A program made the translations under genes and the position numbers. This document shows, piece by piece, positions 38,001 to 53,000 of a DNA stretch of 64,000 nt. This stretch comes from Schistosoma haematobium (lineage: Eukaryota > Platyhelminthes > Trematoda > Strigeidida > Schistosomatidae): the NCBI RefSeq assembly GCF_000699445.3, contig NC_067196.1:93189364-93253363 (forward strand). Reading direction: 5' to 3'. Within the stretch, counting starts at the first letter, position 1. Each line of letters starts with the position of its first letter. The notes under the pieces were generated by a model that saw only the letters and a list, made by a program, of their open reading frames with translations, had not been told where the DNA came from and made no database searches.

Positions 38001-41000
38001 GATGAAAGTAGATGATGCATTGCAGAATGTTAGCAATGCATTTTGTCAAGTATGAGTGTGAACCTATTGTGAGTAGACAGTGAATGTATGCTGTTACATT
38101 TTGCAATTCATGTGATTGTACTTACCACTTGGATGAGTGGATCTGTCGCTGGTCACTTCTATTAAGGTGGAGGTAATAAACGAGAATAATGATTGAGTGT
38201 GAATGCACAAATTTGAAATAGATAAATGGGAAATGTGAGAATACGTGTTATTAGAGAAATGTGCCTGAATGCTTGTGCACATTTGCATGGAGATATTCAG
38301 CATAGTGGAGAATGTATTTTGTGGAGTATTCCGAATGAATATCTACTGTGTGGAAGTGTGGTGTATAGTTTTGATTGTTATTCTGAGCTATCGGATTAGT
38401 GGATCGGTGGTCTGTGACATGTGTTACGATGAGAGAACTATTGAATGGGTGTTGATAGATTTGACGTTGGAGTTGATCAAGCGAAAATGGATGACATGTA
38501 AGAATGTGGTTATGGACGACTTGATGAAAGTAGATGATGCATTGCAGAATGTTAGCAATGCATTTTGTCAAGTATGAGTGTGAACCTATTGTGAGTAGAC
38601 AGTGAATGTATGCTGTTACATTTTGCAATTCATGTGATTGTACTTACCACTTGGATGAGTGGATCTGTCGCTGGTCACTTCTATTAAGGTGGAGGTAATA
38701 AACGAGAATAATGATTGAGTGTGAATGCACAAATTTGAAATAGATAAATGGGAAATGTGAGAATACGTGTTATTAGAGAAATGTGCCTGAATGCTTGTGC
38801 ACATTTGCATGGAGATATTCAGCATAGTGGAGAATGTATTTTGTGGAGTATTCCGAATGAATATCTACTGTGTGGAAGTGTGGTGTATAGTTTTGATTGT
38901 TATTCTGAGCTATCGGATTAGTGGATCGGTGGTCTGTGACATGTGTTACGATGAGAGAACTATTGAATGGGTGTTGATAGATTTGACGTTGGAGTTGATC
39001 AAGCGAAAATGGATGACATGTAAGAATGTGGTTATGGACGACTTGATGAAAGTAGATGATGCATTGCAGAATGTTAGCAATGCATTTTGTCAAGTATGAG
39101 TGTGAACCTATTGTGAGTAGACAGTGAATGTATGCTGTTACATTTTGCAATTCATGTGATTGTACTTACCACTTGGATGAGTGGATCTGTCGCTGGTCAC
39201 TTCTATTAAGGTGGAGGTAATAAACGAGAATAATGATTGAGTGTGAATGCACAAATTTGAAATAGATAAATGGGAAATGTGAGAATACGTGTTATTAGAG
39301 AAATGTGCCTGAATGCTTGTGCACATTTGCATGGAGATATTCAGCATAGTGGAGAATGTATTTTGTGGAGTATTCCGAATGAATATCTACTGTGTGGAAG
39401 TGTGGTGTATAGTTTTGATTGTTATTCTGAGCTATCGGATTAGTGGATCGGTGGTCTGTGACATGTGTTACGATGAGAGAACTATTGAATGGGTGTTGAT
39501 AGATTTGACGTTGGAGTTGATCAAGCGAAAATGGATGACATGTAAGAATGTGGTTATGGACGACTTGATGAAAGTAGATGATGCATTGCAGAATGTTAGC
39601 AATGCATTTTGTCAAGTATGAGTGTGAACCTATTGTGAGTAGACAGTGAATGTATGCTGTTACATTTTGCAATTCATGTGATTGTACTTACCACTTGGAT
39701 GAGTGGATCTGTCGCTGGTCACTTCTATTAAGGTGGAGGTAATAAACGAGAATAATGATTGAGTGTGAATGCACAAATTTGAAATAGATAAATGGGAAAT
39801 GTGAGAATACGTGTTATTAGAGAAATGTGCCTGAATGCTTGTGCACATTTGCATGGAGATATTCAGCATAGTGGAGAATGTATTTTGTGGAGTATTCCGA
39901 ATGAATATCTACTGTGTGGAAGTGTGGTGTATAGTTTTGATTGTTATTCTGAGCTATCGGATTAGTGGATCGGTGGTCTGTGACATGTGTTACGATGAGA
40001 GAACTATTGAATGGGTGTTGATAGATTTGACGTTGGAGTTGATCAAGCGAAAATGGATGACATGTAAGAATGTGGTTATGGACGACTTGATGAAAGTAGA
40101 TGATGCATTGCAGAATGTTAGCAATGCATTTTGTCAAGTATGAGTGTGAACCTATTGTGAGTAGACAGTGAATGTATGCTGTTACATTTTGCAATTCATG
40201 TGATTGTACTTACCACTTGGATGAGTGGATCTGTCGCTGGTCACTTCTATTAAGGTGGAGGTAATAAACGAGAATAATGATTGAGTGTGAATGCACAAAT
40301 TTGAAATAGATAAATGGGAAATGTGAGAATACGTGTTATTAGAGAAATGTGCCTGAATGCTTGTGCACATTTGCATGGAGATATTCAGCATAGTGGAGAA
40401 TGTATTTTGTGGAGTATTCCGAATGAATATCTACTGTGTGGAAGTGTGGTGTATAGTTTTGATTGTTATTCTGAGCTATCGGATTAGTGGATCGGTGGTC
40501 TGTGACATGTGTTACGATGAGAGAACTATTGAATGGGTGTTGATAGATTTGACGTTGGAGTTGATCAAGCGAAAATGGATGACATGTAAGAATGTGGTTA
40601 TGGACGACTTGATGAAAGTAGATGATGCATTGCAGAATGTTAGCAATGCATTTTGTCAAGTATGAGTGTGAACCTATTGTGAGTAGACAGTGAATGTATG
40701 CTGTTACATTTTGCAATTCATGTGATTGTACTTACCACTTGGATGAGTGGATCTGTCGCTGGTCACTTCTATTAAGGTGGAGGTAATAAACGAGAATAAT
40801 GATTGAGTGTGAATGCACAAATTTGAAATAGATAAATGGGAAATGTGAGAATACGTGTTATTAGAGAAATGTGCCTGAATGCTTGTGCACATTTGCATGG
40901 AGATATTCAGCATAGTGGAGAATGTATTTTGTGGAGTATTCCGAATGAATATCTACTGTGTGGAAGTGTGGTGTATAGTTTTGATTGTTATTCTGAGCTA

Positions 41001-44000
41001 TCGGATTAGTGGATCGGTGGTCTGTGACATGTGTTACGATGAGAGAACTATTGAATGGGTGTTGATAGATTTGACGTTGGAGTTGATCAAGCGAAAATGG
41101 ATGACATGTAAGAATGTGGTTATGGACGACTTGATGAAAGTAGATGATGCATTGCAGAATGTTAGCAATGCATTTTGTCAAGTATGAGTGTGAACCTATT
41201 GTGAGTAGACAGTGAATGTATGCTGTTACATTTTGCAATTCATGTGATTGTACTTACCACTTGGATGAGTGGATCTGTCGCTGGTCACTTCTATTAAGGT
41301 GGAGGTAATAAACGAGAATAATGATTGAGTGTGAATGCACAAATTTGAAATAGATAAATGGGAAATGTGAGAATACGTGTTATTAGAGAAATGTGCCTGA
41401 ATGCTTGTGCACATTTGCATGGAGATATTCAGCATAGTGGAGAATGTATTTTGTGGAGTATTCCGAATGAATATCTACTGTGTGGAAGTGTGGTGTATAG
41501 TTTTGATTGTTATTCTGAGCTATCGGATTAGTGGATCGGTGGTCTGTGACATGTGTTACGATGAGAGAACTATTGAATGGGTGTTGATAGATTTGACGTT
41601 GGAGTTGATCAAGCGAAAATGGATGACATGTAAGAATGTGGTTATGGACGACTTGATGAAAGTAGATGATGCATTGCAGAATGTTAGCAATGCATTTTGT
41701 CAAGTATGAGTGTGAACCTATTGTGAGTAGACAGTGAATGTATGCTGTTACATTTTGCAATTCATGTGATTGTACTTACCACTTGGATGAGTGGATCTGT
41801 CGCTGGTCACTTCTATTAAGGTGGAGGTAATAAACGAGAATAATGATTGAGTGTGAATGCACAAATTTGAAATAGATAAATGGGAAATGTGAGAATACGT
41901 GTTATTAGAGAAATGTGCCTGAATGCTTGTGCACATTTGCATGGAGATATTCAGCATAGTGGAGAATGTATTTTGTGGAGTATTCCGAATGAATATCTAC
42001 TGTGTGGAAGTGTGGTGTATAGTTTTGATTGTTATTCTGAGCTATCGGATTAGTGGATCGGTGGTCTGTGACATGTGTTACGATGAGAGAACTATTGAAT
42101 GGGTGTTGATAGATTTGACGTTGGAGTTGATCAAGCGAAAATGGATGACATGTAAGAATGTGGTTATGGACGACTTGATGAAAGTAGATGATGCATTGCA
42201 GAATGTTAGCAATGCATTTTGTCAAGTATGAGTGTGAACCTATTGTGAGTAGACAGTGAATGTATGCTGTTACATTTTGCAATTCATGTGATTGTACTTA
42301 CCACTTGGATGAGTGGATCTGTCGCTGGTCACTTCTATTAAGGTGGAGGTAATAAACGAGAATAATGATTGAGTGTGAATGCACAAATTTGAAATAGATA
42401 AATGGGAAATGTGAGAATACGTGTTATTAGAGAAATGTGCCTGAATGCTTGTGCACATTTGCATGGAGATATTCAGCATAGTGGAGAATGTATTTTGTGG
42501 AGTATTCCGAATGAATATCTACTGTGTGGAAGTGTGGTGTATAGTTTTGATTGTTATTCTGAGCTATCGGATTAGTGGATCGGTGGTCTGTGACATGTGT
42601 TACGATGAGAGAACTATTGAATGGGTGTTGATAGATTTGACGTTGGAGTTGATCAAGCGAAAATGGATGACATGTAAGAATGTGGTTATGGACGACTTGA
42701 TGAAAGTAGATGATGCATTGCAGAATGTTAGCAATGCATTTTGTCAAGTATGAGTGTGAACCTATTGTGAGTAGACAGTGAATGTATGCTGTTACATTTT
42801 GCAATTCATGTGATTGTACTTACCACTTGGATGAGTGGATCTGTCGCTGGTCACTTCTATTAAGGTGGAGGTAATAAACGAGAATAATGATTGAGTGTGA
42901 ATGCACAAATTTGAAATAGATAAATGGGAAATGTGAGAATACGTGTTATTAGAGAAATGTGCCTGAATGCTTGTGCACATTTGCATGGAGATATTCAGCA
43001 TAGTGGAGAATGTATTTTGTGGAGTATTCCGAATGAATATCTACTGTGTGGAAGTGTGGTGTATAGTTTTGATTGTTATTCTGAGCTATCGGATTAGTGG
43101 ATCGGTGGTCTGTGACATGTGTTACGATGAGAGAACTATTGAATGGGTGTTGATAGATTTGACGTTGGAGTTGATCAAGCGAAAATGGATGACATGTAAG
43201 AATGTGGTTATGGACGACTTGATGAAAGTAGATGATGCATTGCAGAATGTTAGCAATGCATTTTGTCAAGTATGAGTGTGAACCTATTGTGAGTAGACAG
43301 TGAATGTATGCTGTTACATTTTGCAATTCATGTGATTGTACTTACCACTTGGATGAGTGGATCTGTCGCTGGTCACTTCTATTAAGGTGGAGGTAATAAA
43401 CGAGAATAATGATTGAGTGTGAATGCACAAATTTGAAATAGATAAATGGGAAATGTGAGAATACGTGTTATTAGAGAAATGTGCCTGAATGCTTGTGCAC
43501 ATTTGCATGGAGATATTCAGCATAGTGGAGAATGTATTTTGTGGAGTATTCCGAATGAATATCTACTGTGTGGAAGTGTGGTGTATAGTTTTGATTGTTA
43601 TTCTGAGCTATCGGATTAGTGGATCGGTGGTCTGTGACATGTGTTACGATGAGAGAACTATTGAATGGGTGTTGATAGATTTGACGTTGGAGTTGATCAA
43701 GCGAAAATGGATGACATGTAAGAATGTGGTTATGGACGACTTGATGAAAGTAGATGATGCATTGCAGAATGTTAGCAATGCATTTTGTCAAGTATGAGTG
43801 TGAACCTATTGTGAGTAGACAGTGAATGTATGCTGTTACATTTTGCAATTCATGTGATTGTACTTACCACTTGGATGAGTGGATCTGTCGCTGGTCACTT
43901 CTATTAAGGTGGAGGTAATAAACGAGAATAATGATTGAGTGTGAATGCACAAATTTGAAATAGATAAATGGGAAATGTGAGAATACGTGTTATTAGAGAA

Positions 44001-47000
44001 ATGTGCCTGAATGCTTGTGCACATTTGCATGGAGATATTCAGCATAGTGGAGAATGTATTTTGTGGAGTATTCCGAATGAATATCTACTGTGTGGAAGTG
44101 TGGTGTATAGTTTTGATTGTTATTCTGAGCTATCGGATTAGTGGATCGGTGGTCTGTGACATGTGTTACGATGAGAGAACTATTGAATGGGTGTTGATAG
44201 ATTTGACGTTGGAGTTGATCAAGCGAAAATGGATGACATGTAAGAATGTGGTTATGGACGACTTGATGAAAGTAGATGATGCATTGCAGAATGTTAGCAA
44301 TGCATTTTGTCAAGTATGAGTGTGAACCTATTGTGAGTAGACAGTGAATGTATGCTGTTACATTTTGCAATTCATGTGATTGTACTTACCACTTGGATGA
44401 GTGGATCTGTCGCTGGTCACTTCTATTAAGGTGGAGGTAATAAACGAGAATAATGATTGAGTGTGAATGCACAAATTTGAAATAGATAAATGGGAAATGT
44501 GAGAATACGTGTTATTAGAGAAATGTGCCTGAATGCTTGTGCACATTTGCATGGAGATATTCAGCATAGTGGAGAATGTATTTTGTGGAGTATTCCGAAT
44601 GAATATCTACTGTGTGGAAGTGTGGTGTATAGTTTTGATTGTTATTCTGAGCTATCGGATTAGTGGATCGGTGGTCTGTGACATGTGTTACGATGAGAGA
44701 ACTATTGAATGGGTGTTGATAGATTTGACGTTGGAGTTGATCAAGCGAAAATGGATGACATGTAAGAATGTGGTTATGGACGACTTGATGAAAGTAGATG
44801 ATGCATTGCAGAATGTTAGCAATGCATTTTGTCAAGTATGAGTGTGAACCTATTGTGAGTAGACAGTGAATGTATGCTGTTACATTTTGCAATTCATGTG
44901 ATTGTACTTACCACTTGGATGAGTGGATCTGTCGCTGGTCACTTCTATTAAGGTGGAGGTAATAAACGAGAATAATGATTGAGTGTGAATGCACAAATTT
45001 GAAATAGATAAATGGGAAATGTGAGAATACGTGTTATTAGAGAAATGTGCCTGAATGCTTGTGCACATTTGCATGGAGATATTCAGCATAGTGGAGAATG
45101 TATTTTGTGGAGTATTCCGAATGAATATCTACTGTGTGGAAGTGTGGTGTATAGTTTTGATTGTTATTCTGAGCTATCGGATTAGTGGATCGGTGGTCTG
45201 TGACATGTGTTACGATGAGAGAACTATTGAATGGGTGTTGATAGATTTGACGTTGGAGTTGATCAAGCGAAAATGGATGACATGTAAGAATGTGGTTATG
45301 GACGACTTGATGAAAGTAGATGATGCATTGCAGAATGTTAGCAATGCATTTTGTCAAGTATGAGTGTGAACCTATTGTGAGTAGACAGTGAATGTATGCT
45401 GTTACATTTTGCAATTCATGTGATTGTACTTACCACTTGGATGAGTGGATCTGTCGCTGGTCACTTCTATTAAGGTGGAGGTAATAAACGAGAATAATGA
45501 TTGAGTGTGAATGCACAAATTTGAAATAGATAAATGGGAAATGTGAGAATACGTGTTATTAGAGAAATGTGCCTGAATGCTTGTGCACATTTGCATGGAG
45601 ATATTCAGCATAGTGGAGAATGTATTTTGTGGAGTATTCCGAATGAATATCTACTGTGTGGAAGTGTGGTGTATAGTTTTGATTGTTATTCTGAGCTATC
45701 GGATTAGTGGATCGGTGGTCTGTGACATGTGTTACGATGAGAGAACTATTGAATGGGTGTTGATAGATTTGACGTTGGAGTTGATCAAGCGAAAATGGAT
45801 GACATGTAAGAATGTGGTTATGGACGACTTGATGAAAGTAGATGATGCATTGCAGAATGTTAGCAATGCATTTTGTCAAGTATGAGTGTGAACCTATTGT
45901 GAGTAGACAGTGAATGTATGCTGTTACATTTTGCAATTCATGTGATTGTACTTACCACTTGGATGAGTGGATCTGTCGCTGGTCACTTCTATTAAGGTGG
46001 AGGTAATAAACGAGAATAATGATTGAGTGTGAATGCACAAATTTGAAATAGATAAATGGGAAATGTGAGAATACGTGTTATTAGAGAAATGTGCCTGAAT
46101 GCTTGTGCACATTTGCATGGAGATATTCAGCATAGTGGAGAATGTATTTTGTGGAGTATTCCGAATGAATATCTACTGTGTGGAAGTGTGGTGTATAGTT
46201 TTGATTGTTATTCTGAGCTATCGGATTAGTGGATCGGTGGTCTGTGACATGTGTTACGATGAGAGAACTATTGAATGGGTGTTGATAGATTTGACGTTGG
46301 AGTTGATCAAGCGAAAATGGATGACATGTAAGAATGTGGTTATGGACGACTTGATGAAAGTAGATGATGCATTGCAGAATGTTAGCAATGCATTTTGTCA
46401 AGTATGAGTGTGAACCTATTGTGAGTAGACAGTGAATGTATGCTGTTACATTTTGCAATTCATGTGATTGTACTTACCACTTGGATGAGTGGATCTGTCG
46501 CTGGTCACTTCTATTAAGGTGGAGGTAATAAACGAGAATAATGATTGAGTGTGAATGCACAAATTTGAAATAGATAAATGGGAAATGTGAGAATACGTGT
46601 TATTAGAGAAATGTGCCTGAATGCTTGTGCACATTTGCATGGAGATATTCAGCATAGTGGAGAATGTATTTTGTGGAGTATTCCGAATGAATATCTACTG
46701 TGTGGAAGTGTGGTGTATAGTTTTGATTGTTATTCTGAGCTATCGGATTAGTGGATCGGTGGTCTGTGACATGTGTTACGATGAGAGAACTATTGAATGG
46801 GTGTTGATAGATTTGACGTTGGAGTTGATCAAGCGAAAATGGATGACATGTAAGAATGTGGTTATGGACGACTTGATGAAAGTAGATGATGCATTGCAGA
46901 ATGTTAGCAATGCATTTTGTCAAGTATGAGTGTGAACCTATTGTGAGTAGACAGTGAATGTATGCTGTTACATTTTGCAATTCATGTGATTGTACTTACC

Positions 47001-50000
47001 ACTTGGATGAGTGGATCTGTCGCTGGTCACTTCTATTAAGGTGGAGGTAATAAACGAGAATAATGATTGAGTGTGAATGCACAAATTTGAAATAGATAAA
47101 TGGGAAATGTGAGAATACGTGTTATTAGAGAAATGTGCCTGAATGCTTGTGCACATTTGCATGGAGATATTCAGCATAGTGGAGAATGTATTTTGTGGAG
47201 TATTCCGAATGAATATCTACTGTGTGGAAGTGTGGTGTATAGTTTTGATTGTTATTCTGAGCTATCGGATTAGTGGATCGGTGGTCTGTGACATGTGTTA
47301 CGATGAGAGAACTATTGAATGGGTGTTGATAGATTTGACGTTGGAGTTGATCAAGCGAAAATGGATGACATGTAAGAATGTGGTTATGGACGACTTGATG
47401 AAAGTAGATGATGCATTGCAGAATGTTAGCAATGCATTTTGTCAAGTATGAGTGTGAACCTATTGTGAGTAGACAGTGAATGTATGCTGTTACATTTTGC
47501 AATTCATGTGATTGTACTTACCACTTGGATGAGTGGATCTGTCGCTGGTCACTTCTATTAAGGTGGAGGTAATAAACGAGAATAATGATTGAGTGTGAAT
47601 GCACAAATTTGAAATAGATAAATGGGAAATGTGAGAATACGTGTTATTAGAGAAATGTGCCTGAATGCTTGTGCACATTTGCATGGAGATATTCAGCATA
47701 GTGGAGAATGTATTTTGTGGAGTATTCCGAATGAATATCTACTGTGTGGAAGTGTGGTGTATAGTTTTGATTGTTATTCTGAGCTATCGGATTAGTGGAT
47801 CGGTGGTCTGTGACATGTGTTACGATGAGAGAACTATTGAATGGGTGTTGATAGATTTGACGTTGGAGTTGATCAAGCGAAAATGGATGACATGTAAGAA
47901 TGTGGTTATGGACGACTTGATGAAAGTAGATGATGCATTGCAGAATGTTAGCAATGCATTTTGTCAAGTATGAGTGTGAACCTATTGTGAGTAGACAGTG
48001 AATGTATGCTGTTACATTTTGCAATTCATGTGATTGTACTTACCACTTGGATGAGTGGATCTGTCGCTGGTCACTTCTATTAAGGTGGAGGTAATAAACG
48101 AGAATAATGATTGAGTGTGAATGCACAAATTTGAAATAGATAAATGGGAAATGTGAGAATACGTGTTATTAGAGAAATGTGCCTGAATGCTTGTGCACAT
48201 TTGCATGGAGATATTCAGCATAGTGGAGAATGTATTTTGTGGAGTATTCCGAATGAATATCTACTGTGTGGAAGTGTGGTGTATAGTTTTGATTGTTATT
48301 CTGAGCTATCGGATTAGTGGATCGGTGGTCTGTGACATGTGTTACGATGAGAGAACTATTGAATGGGTGTTGATAGATTTGACGTTGGAGTTGATCAAGC
48401 GAAAATGGATGACATGTAAGAATGTGGTTATGGACGACTTGATGAAAGTAGATGATGCATTGCAGAATGTTAGCAATGCATTTTGTCAAGTATGAGTGTG
48501 AACCTATTGTGAGTAGACAGTGAATGTATGCTGTTACATTTTGCAATTCATGTGATTGTACTTACCACTTGGATGAGTGGATCTGTCGCTGGTCACTTCT
48601 ATTAAGGTGGAGGTAATAAACGAGAATAATGATTGAGTGTGAATGCACAAATTTGAAATAGATAAATGGGAAATGTGAGAATACGTGTTATTAGAGAAAT
48701 GTGCCTGAATGCTTGTGCACATTTGCATGGAGATATTCAGCATAGTGGAGAATGTATTTTGTGGAGTATTCCGAATGAATATCTACCGTGTGGAAGTGTG
48801 GTGTATAGTTTTGATTGTTATTCTGAGCTATCGGATTAGTGGATCGGTGGTCTGTGACATGTGTTACGATGAGAGAACTATTGAATGGGTGTTGATAGAT
48901 TTGACGTTGGAGTTGATCAAGCGAAAATGGATGACATGTAAGAATGTGGTTATGGACGACTTGATGAAAGTAGATGATGCATTGCAGAATGTTAGCAATG
49001 CATTTTGTCAAGTATGAGTGTGAACCTATTGTGAGTAGACAGTGAATGTATGCTGTTACATTTTGCAATTCATGTGATTGTACTTACCACTTGGATGAGT
49101 GGATCTGTCGCTGGTCACTTCTATTAAGGTGGAGGTAATAAACGAGAATAATGATTGAGTGTGAATGCACAAATTTGAAATAGATAAATGGGAAATGTGA
49201 GAATACGTGTTATTAGAGAAATGTGCCTGAATGCTTGTGCACATTTGCATGGAGATATTCAGCATAGTGGAGAATGTATTTTGTGGAGTATTCCGAATGA
49301 ATATCTACTGTGTGGAAGTGTGGTGTATAGTTTTGATTGTTATTCTGAGCTATCGGATTAGTGGATCGGTGGTCTGTGACATGTGTTACGATGAGAGAAC
49401 TATTGAATGGGTGTTGATAGATTTGACGTTGGAGTTGATCAAGCGAAAATGGATGACATGTAAGAATGTGGTTATGGACGACTTGATGAAAGTAGATGAT
49501 GCATTGCAGAATGTTAGCAATGCATTTTGTCAAGTATGAGTGTGAACCTATTGTGAGTAGACAGTGAATGTATGCTGTTACATTTTGCAATTCATGTGAT
49601 TGTACTTACCACTTGGATGAGTGGATCTGTCGCTGGTCACTTCTATTAAGGTGGAGGTAATAAACGAGAATAATGATTGAGTGTGAATGCACAAATTTGA
49701 AATAGATAAATGGGAAATGTGAGAATACGTGTTATTAGAGAAATGTGCCTGAATGCTTGTGCACATTTGCATGGAGATATTCAGCATAGTGGAGAATGTA
49801 TTTTGTGGAGTATTCCGAATGAATATCTACTGTGTGGAAGTGTGGTGTATAGTTTTGATTGTTATTCTGAGCTATCGGATTAGTGGATCGGTGGTCTGTG
49901 ACATGTGTTACGATGAGAGAACTATTGAATGGGTGTTGATAGATTTGACGTTGGAGTTGATCAAGCGAAAATGGATGACATGTAAGAATGTGGTTATGGA

Positions 50001-53000
50001 CGACTTGATGAAAGTAGATGATGCATTGCAGAATGTTAGCAATGCATTTTGTCAAGTATGAGTGTGAACCTATTGTGAGTAGACAGTGAATGTATGCTGT
50101 TACATTTTGCAATTCATGTGATTGTACTTACCACTTGGATGAGTGGATCTGTCGCTGGTCACTTCTATTAAGGTGGAGGTAATAAACGAGAATAATGATT
50201 GAGTGTGAATGCACAAATTTGAAATAGATAAATGGGAAATGTGAGAATACGTGTTATTAGAGAAATGTGCCTGAATGCTTGTGCACATTTGCATGGAGAT
50301 ATTCAGCATAGTGGAGAATGTATTTTGTGGAGTATTCCGAATGAATATCTACTGTGTGGAAGTGTGGTGTATAGTTTTGATTGTTATTCTGAGCTATCGG
50401 ATTAGTGGATCGGTGGTCTGTGACATGTGTTACGATGAGAGAACTATTGAATGGGTGTTGATAGATTTGACGTTGGAGTTGATCAAGCGAAAATGGATGA
50501 CATGTAAGAATGTGGTTATGGACGACTTGATGAAAGTAGATGATGCATTGCAGAATGTTAGCAATGCATTTTGTCAAGTATGAGTGTGAACCTATTGTGA
50601 GTAGACAGTGAATGTATGCTGTTACATTTTGCAATTCATGTGATTGTACTTACCACTTGGATGAGTGGATCTGTCGCTGGTCACTTCTATTAAGGTGGAG
50701 GTAATAAACGAGAATAATGATTGAGTGTGAATGCACAAATTTGAAATAGATAAATGGGAAATGTGAGAATACGTGTTATTAGAGAAATGTGCCTGAATGC
50801 TTGTGCACATTTGCATGGAGATATTCAGCATAGTGGAGAATGTATTTTGTGGAGTATTCCGAATGAATATCTACTGTGTGGAAGTGTGGTGTATAGTTTT
50901 GATTGTTATTCTGAGCTATCGGATTAGTGGATCGGTGGTCTGTGACATGTGTTACGATGAGAGAACTATTGAATGGGTGTTGATAGATTTGACGTTGGAG
51001 TTGATCAAGCGAAAATGGATGACATGTAAGAATGTGGTTATGGACGACTTGATGAAAGTAGATGATGCATTGCAGAATGTTAGCAATGCATTTTGTCAAG
51101 TATGAGTGTGAACCTATTGTGAGTAGACAGTGAATGTATGCTGTTACATTTTGCAATTCATGTGATTGTACTTACCACTTGGATGAGTGGATCTGTCGCT
51201 GGTCACTTCTATTAAGGTGGAGGTAATAAACGAGAATAATGATTGAGTGTGAATGCACAAATTTGAAATAGATAAATGGGAAATGTGAGAATACGTGTTA
51301 TTAGAGAAATGTGCCTGAATGCTTGTGCACATTTGCATGGAGATATTCAGCATAGTGGAGAATGTATTTTGTGGAGTATTCCGAATGAATATCTACTGTG
51401 TGGAAGTGTGGTGTATAGTTTTGATTGTTATTCTGAGCTATCGGATTAGTGGATCGGTGGTCTGTGACATGTGTTACGATGAGAGAACTATTGAATGGGT
51501 GTTGATAGATTTGACGTTGGAGTTGATCAAGCGAAAATGGATGACATGTAAGAATGTGGTTATGGACGACTTGATGAAAGTAGATGATGCATTGCAGAAT
51601 GTTAGCAATGCATTTTGTCAAGTATGAGTGTGAACCTATTGTGAGTAGACAGTGAATGTATGCTGTTACATTTTGCAATTCATGTGATTGTACTTACCAC
51701 TTGGATGAGTGGATCTGTCGCTGGTCACTTCTATTAAGGTGGAGGTAATAAACGAGAATAATGATTGAGTGTGAATGCACAAATTTGAAATAGATAAATG
51801 GGAAATGTGAGAATACGTGTTATTAGAGAAATGTGCCTGAATGCTTGTGCACATTTGCATGGAGATATTCAGCATAGTGGAGAATGTATTTTGTGGAGTA
51901 TTCCGAATGAATATCTACTGTGTGGAAGTGTGGTGTATAGTTTTGATTGTTATTCTGAGCTATCGGATTAGTGGATCGGTGGTCTGTGACATGTGTTACG
52001 ATGAGAGAACTATTGAATGGGTGTTGATAGATTTGACGTTGGAGTTGATCAAGCGAAAATGGATGACATGTAAGAATGTGGTTATGGACGACTTGATGAA
52101 AGTAGATGATGCATTGCAGAATGTTAGCAATGCATTTTGTCAAGTATGAGTGTGAACCTATTGTGAGTAGACAGTGAATGTATGCTGTTACATTTTGCAA
52201 TTCATGTGATTGTACTTACCACTTGGATGAGTGGATCTGTCGCTGGTCACTTCTATTAAGGTGGAGGTAATAAACGAGAATAATGATTGAGTGTGAATGC
52301 ACAAATTTGAAATAGATAAATGGGAAATGTGAGAATACGTGTTATTAGAGAAATGTGCCTGAATGCTTGTGCACATTTGCATGGAGATATTCAGCATAGT
52401 GGAGAATGTATTTTGTGGAGTATTCCGAATGAATATCTACTGTGTGGAAGTGTGGTGTATAGTTTTGATTGTTATTCTGAGCTATCGGATTAGTGGATCG
52501 GTGGTCTGTGACATGTGTTACGATGAGAGAACTATTGAATGGGTGTTGATAGATTTGACGTTGGAGTTGATCAAGCGAAAATGGATGACATGTAAGAATG
52601 TGGTTATGGACGACTTGATGAAAGTAGATGATGCATTGCAGAATGTTAGCAATGCATTTTGTCAAGTATGAGTGTGAACCTATTGTGAGTAGACAGTGAA
52701 TGTATGCTGTTACATTTTGCAATTCATGTGATTGTACTTACCACTTGGATGAGTGGATCTGTCGCTGGTCACTTCTATTAAGGTGGAGGTAATAAACGAG
52801 AATAATGATTGAGTGTGAATGCACAAATTTGAAATAGATAAATGGGAAATGTGAGAATACGTGTTATTAGAGAAATGTGCCTGAATGCTTGTGCACATTT
52901 GCATGGAGATATTCAGCATAGTGGAGAATGTATTTTGTGGAGTATTCCGAATGAATATCTACTGTGTGGAAGTGTGGTGTATAGTTTTGATTGTTATTCT

